Shown here in pieces: positions 1 through 9,100 of a DNA stretch of 62,186 bases. The number at the start of each line of letters is the position of its first letter. Position 1 is the stretch's first letter. Made by a program: the position numbers and the translations under genes. A model generated the notes under the pieces. It made no database searches, was not told where the DNA came from, and saw only the letters and a list, made by a program, of their open reading frames with translations. Source of the stretch: Salinicola endophyticus (GTDB lineage: Bacteria > Pseudomonadota > Gammaproteobacteria > Pseudomonadales > Halomonadaceae); contig NZ_PZJO01000003.1 of assembly GCF_003206575.1 (NCBI RefSeq), forward strand, positions 282,248 through 344,433, in the 5' to 3' direction.

Positions 1-49
1 GGTGACGCGGGGCGTCGAGTCCGGCGAGGATCGGGGTTGCCGCAGTTAT

Positions 50-1867
50 TCAGGCCAGCGCTGGCGCTACTCCCCGCGAACGCGAACGCCACCGCGGCAG
101 CGACCCGGCACTGGAGAGCGAGACCGCCAGGATCGACATCAGTACCAGCGCCAGCGCGGGCACCAGCACCGCCCAGGGCGCGCGTTCGATATAGGGCAGA
201 CTCTCGGCCAGCAGCAGCCCCCACTCCGGCGCCGGTGGCCGTGGCCCCAGCCCGAGAAAGCCCAGCGCCGCCAGCGCCAGCGCGGTGCCCGGCAGACGCA
301 GCATGGCGTGGCGAAACACCGGGCCGACCACCGCCGGCAGCAGATAGCGGGTGAGCAACCGCAGCCGCCCCACGCCGAGTATCGGGGTGATGCGCACGTG
401 CGGCTGGCCCAGCGTCTCGGCCACCAGCGCCGCGGTGTGGGCCGCCAGCGGCGCCCAACTGACCAGGGTGACCGCGATCACCGCACCACTGGCGCTCGGC
501 CCCATCAGGCCGGCGACGATCAGCCCGGCGATCACCGGCGGGGTGGCATTGGTGATCTCGATCGGCCCCGCGGCGAGGCGCGGCATCAGCCCGATCGTCA
601 TCCCGAGCAGAAAGCTGATGCCCACCGCCAGCAGCGCCATTCCCATGGTCGAGAGCGCGCCCTGGCTCACCCGCGCCAGGATATCGCGACCGATACCGTC
701 GGCCCCCAGCGGCAGTGCCAGGCTCGGCGGTTGCAGCCGCAGGTAGGCCGAACTCAGCGGATCGCGCCCCAGCCCTGCGATGATGATCAGTGCGAGCGCC
801 GCTGCCGCGAGGGCAGGTATCAGCCAGCGCCAGCGCCCGGGATGCGCTGGCGCCATCGCCACCGGCACCGCGCCGGCACGCAGCGTGCGCCCCAGCAGCA
901 GTGCCCGGCACAGGTTGGCGCTACCACCGAGCACGATGGCAATGACGATCAGTATGAGAATACCGGTCTGCAGCGCGGGTAGATCCTGCGCCGAGGCCGC
1001 ACCCAGGGTGGCCCGCCCGATCCCGGGAATGGAGAACACCTGCTCCACCGCGATCGCACCACCGGTCAGCCCCACCATGACCAGACCCACCTGCGGCAGC
1101 AGGCTGGGCAAGGTGCGCTGGATCGCCGCCAGGGCGATACGCCGGCGCGCAAAGCCAGCCACGTGCCAGGTCACCACCCAGCGCTCGGAGAACGCCGCCG
1201 TCAGCGCATCGCTGAACAGACGCCCGAGCAGACCACCGCCCGGTAGGCCGAGGGCCACCGCCGGCAGGATCAGATGGCGCCAGTCACCCCAGCCATAGGG
1301 CGGCAACCAGCGCAGCCAGGCAGCGAATACCACCAGCAAGAGCGCCGCGAGCAGAAACTCCGGCAGCGCGGTGAGCGCCGCCCCCAGCGCGCCGGAGGTG
1401 GGTACCGCCTCACCGACTAGCCCGCGCTTGAGCGTCGGCAGGCAGATCGACAGGGCGATCACCAGCGCCACCCCCAGCGCAGCCGCCATTAGCGTCAGCG
1501 AGACCTGCGCTGCCTGCAGCATGCCCGGTAGCACCGGGGTGCCGGAGATCCAGGAGACACCGGCATCGCCGTGCGCAAGCCCGCTCAGCCAGTGCCCCAG
1601 TTTCTCGTACGGCCCCATGGCGAGGCCGAGCTGGGTACGGATGGCGTCCAGCGCCTCGACGCTAGGATTCTGCTCACCGGCCCGGGCACGCAGGATGCTG
1701 AGTGCCGGATCGCGCCCGGAGAGCCACGGCAGCAGCCCCACCAGCACCACCACGCCGGCCAGCGTCACCAGCCGCGATAGTGTCGGCAACAGACGCTGCC
1801 ACGCACCCCAGCGCCACGCTACCCCGGCAGATCGTGGGATCACGCTCAGCGGCTGACTAGTGGGCAT
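50..1867 (-). CDS. Fused peptide/nickel-type ABC importer permease (DppB-DppC fusion)
   Basis: Inner-membrane channel of a family-5 (peptide, opine or nickel type) ABC importer. At 605 residues it is about twice the usual permease length because two permeases are joined. The first half (about residues 30-330) is DppB-like and holds the typical EQVFSIPGIG motif. The second half (about 345-595) is DppC-like, with LGADGIGRDILAR and, near the end, ALGFLGLGPRPPAPEWG. Both halves are rich in hydrophobic helices. The start overlaps the end of the upstream binding-protein gene by 11 bp, so it is the last gene of a four-gene operon read leftwards. The fusion would fix a 1:1 ratio of the two membrane subunits. 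The substrate cannot be told from the sequence. Confidence 0.9.
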   Translation of the reverse strand: MPTSQPLSVIPRSAGVAWRWGAWQRLLPTLSRLVTLAGVVVLVGLLPWLSGRDPALSILRARAGEQNPSVEALDAIRTQLGLAMGPYEKLGHWLSGLAHGDAGVSWISGTPVLPGMLQAAQVSLTLMAAALGVALVIALSICLPTLKRGLVGEAVPTSGALGAALTALPEFLLAALLLVVFAAWLRWLPPYGWGDWRHLILPAVALGLPGGGLLGRLFSDALTAAFSERWVVTWHVAGFARRRIALAAIQRTLPSLLPQVGLVMVGLTGGAIAVEQVFSIPGIGRATLGAASAQDLPALQTGILILIVIAIVLGGSANLCRALLLGRTLRAGAVPVAMAPAHPGRWRWLIPALAAAALALIIIAGLGRDPLSSAYLRLQPPSLALPLGADGIGRDILARVSQGALSTMGMALLAVGISFLLGMTIGLMPRLAAGPIEITNATPPVIAGLIVAGLMGPSASGAVIAVTLVSWAPLAAHTAALVAETLGQPHVRITPILGVGRLRLLTRYLLPAVVGPVFRHAMLRLPGTALALAALGFLGLGPRPPAPEWGLLLAESLPYIERAPWAVLVPALALVLMSILAVSLSSAGSLPRWRSRSRGVAPALA

Positions 1868-3497
1868 CGGCTGCCTGAACGAAGTGGGTGTGCTCGTTGA
1901 TCAGCTCGCGCTCGCGCGGATCACGCACGGCATCGACCACACGGACGGACTCGCCCTGGATCACCCGCTCGTGGAGCATGGGAATCGCAGCATCTGCTTT
2001 CAGGATCTCGGCTTCGGCAGCGATGATCGCCTGGCGACGCTCGGGGCCCGGCGGCAGATCGCCGGCCTTGGCCAGCGCCGCATCGATCTTGGGGTCGCAC
2101 AGCTGGGCGATGTTGAACGAGCCCGCGCAGGAGAAGTCGCTGAACATGTAGGCGACCGGATCGCCGGAGTCGAGCAGGGTCGCCCGCGACAGGATGAAGG
2201 CGTCGAACTTGCCCGCCAGCATGTCGGATTCGATGTGCGCGTACTGGCGCACCTCCTGCTGGGCATCGAAGCCCGCCGCCTCGAGCTGCTGTTCGAGCAG
2301 CACCGCCACTTCCGGCAGCTCGGCACGATCGGTGAAGGTGCCCAGCGTGATGCGGGTCCCGTCCGGCTCGGCGGCCGCGGTGCGCTGGGTCAGCGGCTGG
2401 CGCAGCTCGCTCGCCCAGGCCAGTGCCGGGCCCAGCAGCCCTTCGGCGACGTCAGCGCGACCTTCGTAGACGGTGCGCACGATGGCACCACGATCCAGTG
2501 CCTCGCGCGCCGCCGCACGCAGGGCCGGATCCTGGAACGGCCCGGAGACGGTATTGAGATAGAGGGTGTTGGTGCGCGGCATCGGCACTTCATGTATCAG
2601 CGACGGATCGATCAGCGCCACCTGCGAGACCGGCACCGCCTCGACCACATCCGCCGTACCGGTACGCAGCGCAGCGCCACGGGCAGTGCCATCGGGCACA
2701 TAGTCGGCATCGATGCCAGCGAGTTCGGCGCGCTCTCCCCAGTAGCCGTCGTAACGCTCGAGGGTGGCACCCTGAATGCCGTTGATCTCGGTGAGTACGA
2801 AGGGCCCGGTGCCCGCACGGGTGGGATCGACGTGGCCCGCCTGGGCGTAGGCTCTCGCCGCCATGATCGCCAGCTGCGGGCTGGATAACCGGTTGGGCAC
2901 CAGCGGGTCGGCATCCGCCGTACGCACGATGACGGCGTTCTCGCCGTCGGCCTCGATGTGCATCTCGACACCGTCGAGAATGCGCGGCTTGGGTACGGCC
3001 TGGGTAGCGGCGGTGAGCGAGGCCACTACCTGCCCGGCGGTCAGCGCGGTGCCGTCATGGAAGGTCACGTCCGGGCGGATAGTGAAGCGCCAGGTCTGGG
3101 GGTCGAGCTGCTGCCACTCGGTGGCCAGAAACGGCTGGGGGTCGCCATCGGCATCGAGTCGAATCAGCGTCTCGGCGGTGCTCCAGCGCGACAGCTTGAA
3201 GGCGTCGTCGGTGAGCGGATTGAGCCCGGAGCGCGGCGGCTGCAGCATGGCGACGCGGAGGCGCTGATCCTGCATCTGCGTCTTCTCGGAAGCCTCGTCG
3301 CGCGCCGCCGAGGTCTCCTCGTCCTGCCCGCAGCCGGCGAGAAGAGAGAACGACAGCACCATCAGCGGCAGCGTCAGGGCACGCCGCAGCAGGCTGACCG
3401 GGTGGCGTGTGGCCGAGGCGCGCCGGGGCGTCGCCAGCATCGAGGAAGCGCGCAGCGTCGCAGCGGTGCCGAAAGTCGCAGTGGCAGGGAAGGTCAC
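1857..3497 (-). CDS. ABC importer substrate-binding lipoprotein (SBP family 5)
   Basis: Extracytoplasmic solute-binding protein of the DppA/OppA/NikA family, 546 residues with the chosen GTG start. That GTG overlaps the stop of the upstream ATPase gene (GTGA) and has an AGGAG Shine-Dalgarno 8 nt before it. A later ATG at 3440 is an alternative start. The N terminus carries a lipoprotein signal with lipobox LLAGC followed by a charged linker. Family features include YDGYWGE and TGPFVLTEI. The protein probably delivers a peptide, opine or metal complex to the fused permease downstream. Opening the frame further upstream would run into the ATPase gene and gives no sensible signal peptide. Confidence 0.88.
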   Translation of the reverse strand: MTFPATATFGTAATLRASSMLATPRRASATRHPVSLLRRALTLPLMVLSFSLLAGCGQDEETSAARDEASEKTQMQDQRLRVAMLQPPRSGLNPLTDDAFKLSRWSTAETLIRLDADGDPQPFLATEWQQLDPQTWRFTIRPDVTFHDGTALTAGQVVASLTAATQAVPKPRILDGVEMHIEADGENAVIVRTADADPLVPNRLSSPQLAIMAARAYAQAGHVDPTRAGTGPFVLTEINGIQGATLERYDGYWGERAELAGIDADYVPDGTARGAALRTGTADVVEAVPVSQVALIDPSLIHEVPMPRTNTLYLNTVSGPFQDPALRAAAREALDRGAIVRTVYEGRADVAEGLLGPALAWASELRQPLTQRTAAAEPDGTRITLGTFTDRAELPEVAVLLEQQLEAAGFDAQQEVRQYAHIESDMLAGKFDAFILSRATLLDSGDPVAYMFSDFSCAGSFNIAQLCDPKIDAALAKAGDLPPGPERRQAIIAAEAEILKADAAIPMLHERVIQGESVRVVDAVRDPRERELINEHTHFVQAADAH

Positions 3498-4489
3498 GAG
3501 GGGATCTCCTGGGTCGTGGGGCGGCGCCCGGCAGCCTCCGAGGGCGGTACGGGCGTGGACAAGGCGGTAGAAAAAGTCGTGGCAGCGCGCAGCAGCGCTG
3601 CGGTATGCGCCTGGGCGGGCTGGCGGAACAGTGCCGCCGTGGGGCGATCTTCGATGATCGCACCGGCATCGAGGATCAGCGTGCGCTGGCACAGCCGACA
3701 CACCACCGAAAGATCGTGGGAGATCAGCAGCAGGGCGATGCCAGCGTCATGATTGAGCGACTTGAGCACCTGGGTGACCTTGGCCTGGACCGGCAGGTCG
3801 AGCCCGCTCAGCGGCTCATCCGCCAACAGCAGCCGGGGCCGCACCGCGATCGCCCGGGCGATCGCCACGCGCTGCGCCTGCCCGCCCGAGAGCGACTCGG
3901 GGCGCCGCTCGAGAAAGCTGCCATCCAGCCCCACCTGCGCCAGCGCCTCGCTCACCCGCCGCTGGTGATCGCCATCGATACCCAGATGCACCAGCGGCTC
4001 GCGCACCAGTTCGCGGACCCGCATACGCGGATCGAGGGAGGCAGCAGGGTCCTGCGGGATGTACTGCACCACCCGGCGGTACCAACGCAGCGCGCGCACC
4101 GAGCCGGGCCGAATGCGCCGACCCTGGCACCAGATCTCGCCGCTGTCGGCACGTGCCAGCCCCAGCATCAGATTGAGCAGCGTCGACTTGCCCGCCCCGG
4201 AGACCCCGGCGAGACCGATCAGCTCCCCCGGGCGGATGGCTAAATCCACCGCCTTGAGGATCGGCTGCCGCTCGCGCCGCCAACCCCAGCGCCGTGGCCC
4301 GGCCAGCCAGCGGCTCAGCCCGCTGACGCGCAGAAGAGAGCCATCAGCGTTTAGAGAAGCGCCATCAGCGTTTAAACAAGAGCCATCAGCGCTAAGGAGA
4401 GAGCCGTCGGCGTTTGGAGAAAAGCCATCGGCGTCCGGGCGAACGCCCTCGCCGCGTCTCGCCGGGAGGCAATCGTCGAGGAGACTCAT
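3494..4489 (-). CDS. ABC importer ATP-binding protein (DppF-like), with repeat-bearing N-terminal linker
   Basis: Cytoplasmic ATPase subunit, 331 residues. It has Walker A GVSGAGKST, signature LSGGQAQR and Walker B LLLADEPLSGLD. The ATG overlaps the stop of the preceding ATPase gene (ATGA). The first 50 or so residues are odd: between the start and the ABC domain lie five copies of a seven-residue unit containing ADG, encoded by a 21-bp tandem repeat at 4340-4444. Typical DppF/OppF proteins begin close to the ABC fold, so this linker is an extra. Repeat-number change would keep the reading frame. Confidence 0.88.
   Translation of the reverse strand: MSLLDDCLPARRGEGVRPDADGFSPNADGSLLSADGSCLNADGASLNADGSLLRVSGLSRWLAGPRRWGWRRERQPILKAVDLAIRPGELIGLAGVSGAGKSTLLNLMLGLARADSGEIWCQGRRIRPGSVRALRWYRRVVQYIPQDPAASLDPRMRVRELVREPLVHLGIDGDHQRRVSEALAQVGLDGSFLERRPESLSGGQAQRVAIARAIAVRPRLLLADEPLSGLDLPVQAKVTQVLKSLNHDAGIALLLISHDLSVVCRLCQRTLILDAGAIIEDRPTAALFRQPAQAHTAALLRAATTFSTALSTPVPPSEAAGRRPTTQEIPS
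4340..4444. repeat. 21-bp tandem repeat, five copies, inside the DppF-like ATPase gene
   Basis: The core GCC(A/G)TC(A/G)GCG recurs at 4340, 4361, 4382, 4403 and 4424, an exact 21-bp period. On the coding strand each unit gives seven residues containing Ala-Asp-Gly. Copies differ at a few bases, so the array is not brand new. Confidence 0.9.
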
Positions 4490-5334
4490 CGCGCCCCCAC
4501 CACAGCATCGGCGGGGCAGACGTCCGCTGCCGCCAGCATCTCGGGCGATATTTCGGCACTGCGCATCGCAGCCACCAGCTCGCGGGTGAAGCGCTGCTGA
4601 GGTGACGCGACCAGATCCGCCAGCGGGCCACTCTCGATCATCCGCCCCTGCTCCAGGATCACCGCGCGCTGACACAGCCGGCTGGCCGCCCCCATGTCGT
4701 GGGAGATGAACAGCAGCGCGGGCTTCCCGGCGCCACCGGTGGTCTCGTGCAGCAGCGTCAGCACCTCCGCCTGGGTCAGCGCATCGAGCGCCGTGGTCGG
4801 CTCATCGGCCACGATCAGTGACGGCTTGCAGGCCAATGCCAGCGCCACACAGACCCGCTGGCGCTGGCCACCGGAGAGTTCAGCGGGCGAGCGCGTCAAC
4901 AGCTCGGTGGCCGCCGTAAGGCGCATGCGCGTCAGCAGCTCAGCGGCAGCGGCCCGTGCCGCCCGGCGCGAAAGCCCGTGGAAGCGCACGAACGGCTCGC
5001 TCAACTGGGCGCCCACGCTCACCAGCGGGTTCAAGGCCGCCTGGGTGTTCTGGAACACCATGCCGATGCGCAGCGCTCGCGGGCGCCGGGTCGCCGCCAC
5101 ACCAGCGACCTCATGTGCGCCGAGGCGAATGCTGCCGCCGACGCTTGCCGTGGAGGGGGTGATACCGAGGATCGCCGCCGCGGTGAGCGACTTGCCCGAA
5201 CCCGAGGGGCCGATCAGACAGACGCGCTCACCGGCACCGACGGTGAAGTCGAGACCATCCACCACGCGCTGCGCGCCGAGGCGCACCGACAGATTGTCCA
5301 CCCGCAACACGGGCTCATTGGGCTCGGGCACCAC
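4486..5334 (-). CDS. ABC importer ATP-binding protein (DppD-like)
   Basis: First gene of the importer operon, 282 residues. Walker A is GPSGSGKS (about residues 43-50), the signature is LSGGQRQR and Walker B is LIVADEPTTALD. It pairs with the second ATPase just downstream (4-bp overlap) to power the fused permease. The start is a GTG with an AGGAG Shine-Dalgarno six bases upstream; no ATG with a good ribosome site lies nearby. The C terminus is longer than the core ABC domain, as in DppD/OppD proteins, though the usual Cys-rich oligopeptide domain is not obvious. Confidence 0.88.
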   Translation of the reverse strand: MVPEPNEPVLRVDNLSVRLGAQRVVDGLDFTVGAGERVCLIGPSGSGKSLTAAAILGITPSTASVGGSIRLGAHEVAGVAATRRPRALRIGMVFQNTQAALNPLVSVGAQLSEPFVRFHGLSRRAARAAAAELLTRMRLTAATELLTRSPAELSGGQRQRVCVALALACKPSLIVADEPTTALDALTQAEVLTLLHETTGGAGKPALLFISHDMGAASRLCQRAVILEQGRMIESGPLADLVASPQQRFTRELVAAMRSAEISPEMLAAADVCPADAVVGAR

Positions 5335-5442
5335 GCCACGCTCCTGCAGGAAAGGCCTAGAAGCGCGAAGTTATAACATAACGATTTAGAGATGCGCTAT
5401 GGCTGCGTAGGGCGATGGCAGCTGGCACGGATTCAGCGTTGA

Positions 5443-5622
5443 AACGGGGGAGGGAGCCGACGCCTTCTCACCTTGGTATCGGGCCTGGCGAAATGCGTAC
5501 CGAACATTATCCGGGCCGCCGAGATGATTTTCGTGGCCAAGGCAAAGGGCATCGTTCAACGGCCCCCTGGGGACCAACTTATGTGGTGGCGACGGAAGTG
5601 GGATCGGTGGTATCACCCATGA
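5443..5622 (+). pseudogene. Possible decayed coding fragment (about 59 codons, no clear start)
   Basis: A plus-strand frame open from 5443 to a TGA at 5620-5622 reads as a believable amphipathic peptide, including IIRAAEMIFVAKAKGIVQR and then GDQLMWWRRKWDRWYHP. Third codon positions are mostly G or C, as in real genes of this genome. There is no ATG near the 5' end (the only early candidate is a TTG at 5473) and no ribosome site. It may be the tail of a lost gene. I do not recognise the family. Confidence 0.25.
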
Positions 5623-5725
5623 CTCCCTGGGTGACGGCGGCGACGGCCGCACCGCGCAGACTGTCTGCTTGACAAGATATCGCTAAAGGTATCACCCAAG
5701 TTGCTCAGACATAGGCCTATGAAAC

Positions 5726-5845
5726 CTAGGATATCTGTGATGTAACGGTATCCACCTTCGCCAAAACCTTACCATCTCCATACAAAACGATATCGTTAAG
5801 AGCCCCATTCCACAGAGCATAGAAAGAACTTTGACTACAGTAATA
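5726..5845 (-). pseudogene. Possible orphan CDI fragment downstream of cdiI
   Basis: Directly after cdiI, a minus-strand frame between two stops encodes a protein-like segment including FYALWNGALNDIVLYGDGK and ends at a TAG at 5726-5728. It has no start codon and no ribosome site. Its AT-rich composition matches cdiI and the toxin end of cdiA rather than the ABC operon. CDI loci often carry broken toxin or immunity fragments after cdiI, so this may be one. The call rests only on position and appearance. Confidence 0.25.
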
Positions 5846-5854
5846 TCAAGATCA

Positions 5855-6127
5855 TTACCTGCCCAACATCTCTAACGCTTTGTCTATCCATTCAGAAACA
5901 GACATACCTTCCGACTCTGGTTTAAAATTACCTCCCAGCTTATTTATTGTATCCTGTGGCAAGTCACCTCTATCTTGAAGCCCTTTGAGAGCCTCAACCA
6001 ACTCAACTACAGACTCATCCGGCTCGGCATTTGCAAAATCTACAACAGCATCAAGGGATGTTTCATAATCATCACGCCAATCCTGATGAAAATAAGCCTC
6101 AAAGAAGTATTCAAATATTTCGCTCAC
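5855..6127 (-). CDS. cdiI: CDI immunity protein (CdiI_2-like)
   Basis: Small acidic cytoplasmic protein of 90 residues that should neutralise the toxin at the C terminus of CdiA just upstream. The N-terminal segment FEYFFEAYFHQDW followed by a helical acidic body matches my memory of the CdiI_2 family of CDI immunity proteins, the group linked to RNase A-like CDI toxins. The start is a GTG; the Shine-Dalgarno AGGAG overlaps the cdiA stop codon (TAGGAG), so the two genes are translationally close (10-bp gap). The gene is markedly more AT-rich than the surrounding chromosome, as expected for an exchangeable toxin/immunity cassette. Confidence 0.8.
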   Translation of the reverse strand: MSEIFEYFFEAYFHQDWRDDYETSLDAVVDFANAEPDESVVELVEALKGLQDRGDLPQDTINKLGGNFKPESEGMSVSEWIDKALEMLGR

Positions 6128-6137
6128 TTAATTTCTC

Positions 6138-9100
6138 CTAATCATTGGGTTTCGGGAAAGACGTATGAACCCGGTAACCATTTGGAGCCAAGGAATCCTT
6201 TACCAAAAGCACAAATGATTTATTGGATGGTTGCGAGACTGTGGATCCTTGGGGAATAACGCGACCAATCTCGTAACCAAGAACTTCATTAAGCGGAAGC
6301 CTAGACCCTGGGCTATTTGTTAGCCAATTCTGTATACGGTCACTATTCCTCGACAATACATCTCCAACCGCTCTCTGAGCTGTCTCTAAGTTTGGATATG
6401 TTGATGAACCTAAAATATCCGACTCAGTCTCAAACCGTTGCAGCAACTGCTCATCAGTTTTACCAACATGCCGCCTAATAGTATGCCCATCCAAGTTTTC
6501 ATGGAAAACAAGTGTTCCGCCAGTTGCATCTTTAATTAAAGAGCTAGTGTCTGAAACAACATCACCATCCTGCACCACCCCCCGAGAAAAGTCTCCTACT
6601 CCCGCTAAGCCTGATCGGCTTGTAACAACACTCTTTGCCATCCTCGGCAGGCTTGCCACCAGCCCACCTGCGCCCATCAGCATCGACTCGTTTTCTAGCG
6701 CGACGCGGACTCTCAGCTTGTCGGCTTCGTCCTGCTTACCGGCCTGCTCCAGCGCATCGGCTTGGGCCAGCTGCTCACGGTTTTTCTCGGTAATGTAGTT
6801 CACCGGGTTGGCAGCAAAGGCTTTTACGTCCTGGCCCATCGCTTGCAGTAGCGCTTGAGATTCTTCGTCACCCAGCAGCGCTTGCCCGACGATCTGGCCC
6901 ATTATGATCGGCGCGCTAGCGGAATCCACCACCATCTCTGAAAGGGCTTCAGCACCAATGCGCTCCATGCGCTGCTGTTGGTGCTCACCATACTGCGTTG
7001 CCGTATGGGTGTACTCAGCAAGGACCGTATCGCGGTCATCTCGACCTAACTTAACGTCTTGCCAGCTATCCATGGCCACCTGCAACTGTGCCCGTTCGTA
7101 GCGGCAGGCTTGTGCCGAGCCGCCTTGGCCACAGGCTTGCTCCAACGCCAGGTCACGCGACTGGCTGAGGGTATGAATCGCAAGACGTTCTTCCTCCAGA
7201 GATTGACGCTGTGTTTCTGAGAGAGAGTCGTCATCTTCCAGTAGGCGATTGATTTCTTGCAGCCGCTTGGCTTCTGGGTGGGCCAGGTAGTTGTACGTTG
7301 TCGCGTTACCCGCAATCTCGGCACCCTGCTGTACGTCTCCGTCGGCCAGGCCGGCTGCGACGATGCCAGTGATCTGCGATGCCGCCGTCAGCAACTGCGG
7401 GTCGTTATCGACTAGTGTGGCCAACTGTTCGATCAGCGCTTCGTTGGCACCGGCCGCCAGGGCGCCGCTCTTGAAGTCGCCGCCGCTGGCCGCCGCGGCA
7501 AGCCCACCGGCTAGGGCGTGCAGGGCGACCTTTTCGCTGCCACCATCCGCTAGATCGTTGGCAAGCCCCAGGTTTCCGACCTGGTTGAACAGGGTGGCTT
7601 GCAGCACAGTGCTCGTGGCGTTTTGCAGGCGGGTGCGGAAATGATCGCCGAAGCTGCCGCCCTGCACGGCGGTATCGACACCGGCGTCTGCCAGTGCCTG
7701 CGAGGCACGTTGACCCGCGAAGCGGCCCCAGCCGGAGGCGCTGTCGAGATTCACGCCGACTGTCCGGCCGGTTACCGGATCAGTGCTGCCACCCCAAACG
7801 CTATCCAGGCCTTTGGCGACACCTGCGGATGCGGCAGCCGTGACCGCGCTCTTGAGACTATCGCTTGATAAGGTATCGCTGACAGTGGCACCGAGATTGC
7901 CACGATGATTGATGACGCCGACGGCGGCCGTACCGGCTAGCGAACCAGCAGCACCAGCGGCCATGGCAGCTGCCAGACCACCGCCACCGATGGCTGTCAC
8001 GGCACCCGCAGCGGCCGGGCCCGCGATGGCGGCGGCCGCAATGCTGATGGCGAGTGCCGCTCCCTGACCCAGCCCCGATTGGCTGTAGTCCCAGCTATCG
8101 TGGATCTCTTTGACCGTGCGCCAGTCGATGTCACCGCGCGCCTCGGCCTGCTCGAGCCACGCGAGATCCGGATTAGCAGTGACCATGGCGTCGATGGCTT
8201 GACTGACCGTTTGCTGGTCGACTTGGCTGATATCGATGTTCAGGCCGTCGGCCGCCTGGATCAGCGTCTGCCCCTGGGCGATCAACTCACTCTGGCGCAG
8301 CGTCTGGTCGGTCTGACCCTTGCCCTTGGCCGATTGCCATGCCCAATTGCTCTTGCTCTTTTCATGGGATTCGGTGTGAGTATCCAGCGCCCCGGCAAAG
8401 GTGATACCGCCGCCAATGGTGAGGCTGAGATCCCCACCGCTATCCAGCCTGGCGGCCTCGTAGGTCTGGTCTCCGCCGCTGGCGATGGTGAGGTCACCGC
8501 CAGTCTCGACGGTCGTTCCGACGGCACGGGTATCGGTGACTTCGTCGCGCTTCATCGACTTACGACTGATCAACCCGCCACTCTTTTTCTTCTTGTAGTA
8601 GTAGTGGTAATCCTCATCGTTGGCAGCCACGAGCGATACGTCGTTACCACCGACCAGGTAGGCTTGATCACCTGCCTTCAGGCGGCTGGCCTGGGCCGTC
8701 AGATCGCTGCCCGCCATCAGGGAGAGATCGCCACCAGCGCTGAGTTCGCTACCCTGCTGGCGCGTATGGGTATCAATGACATCCTTGCGGGTTCCCGGAG
8801 ATCGATAGTGGCGCTCATTGTGCTGTACGCTATCCACCGAGCGCACACGAAGATCGCGTCCCGCCAGTGCCGAAAGATCGTTTCGAGCATCGACACGGCT
8901 GGCAACGATATCAATGTCGCGTCCTGCCGCTAGATTGATATCACCTGACGATATCAAATGGCTAGCTTGAGCTCTGTTCTCTGAGCTCGACGAGCGCAGA
9001 TAACTCCGCGTGAAGTTTTCCCCACGAGCGTCCTGCACGGCGGCCAGATTCAGATCACGCCCAGCGAATAGGCCAATGTCGCCGCCGCTAACGATATCTG

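Larger units (their letters stand above)
5335..5854. other. 520-bp gene-poor spacer between the ABC operon and the CDI locus
   Basis: No complete gene is supported. The left part is GC-rich, the right part (5650-5850) clearly AT-rich, so a composition boundary falls inside. Two short frames look protein-like and are listed separately. The AT-rich stretch at 5366-5392 (containing GTTATAAC) sits where the ABC operon promoter should be, but no convincing -35/-10 pair could be assigned. Confidence 0.6.

Noticed and set aside
2-982. Plus-strand frame of 326 codons opposite the fused permease
   Set aside because: Low-complexity Arg/Gln/His-rich translation typical of an antisense shadow of a GC-rich gene.
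5386-5652. 88-codon minus-strand frame in the spacer before cdiI
   Set aside because: Pro/Ser-rich, no ribosome site, no hydrophobic or domain pattern; composition boundary crosses it.
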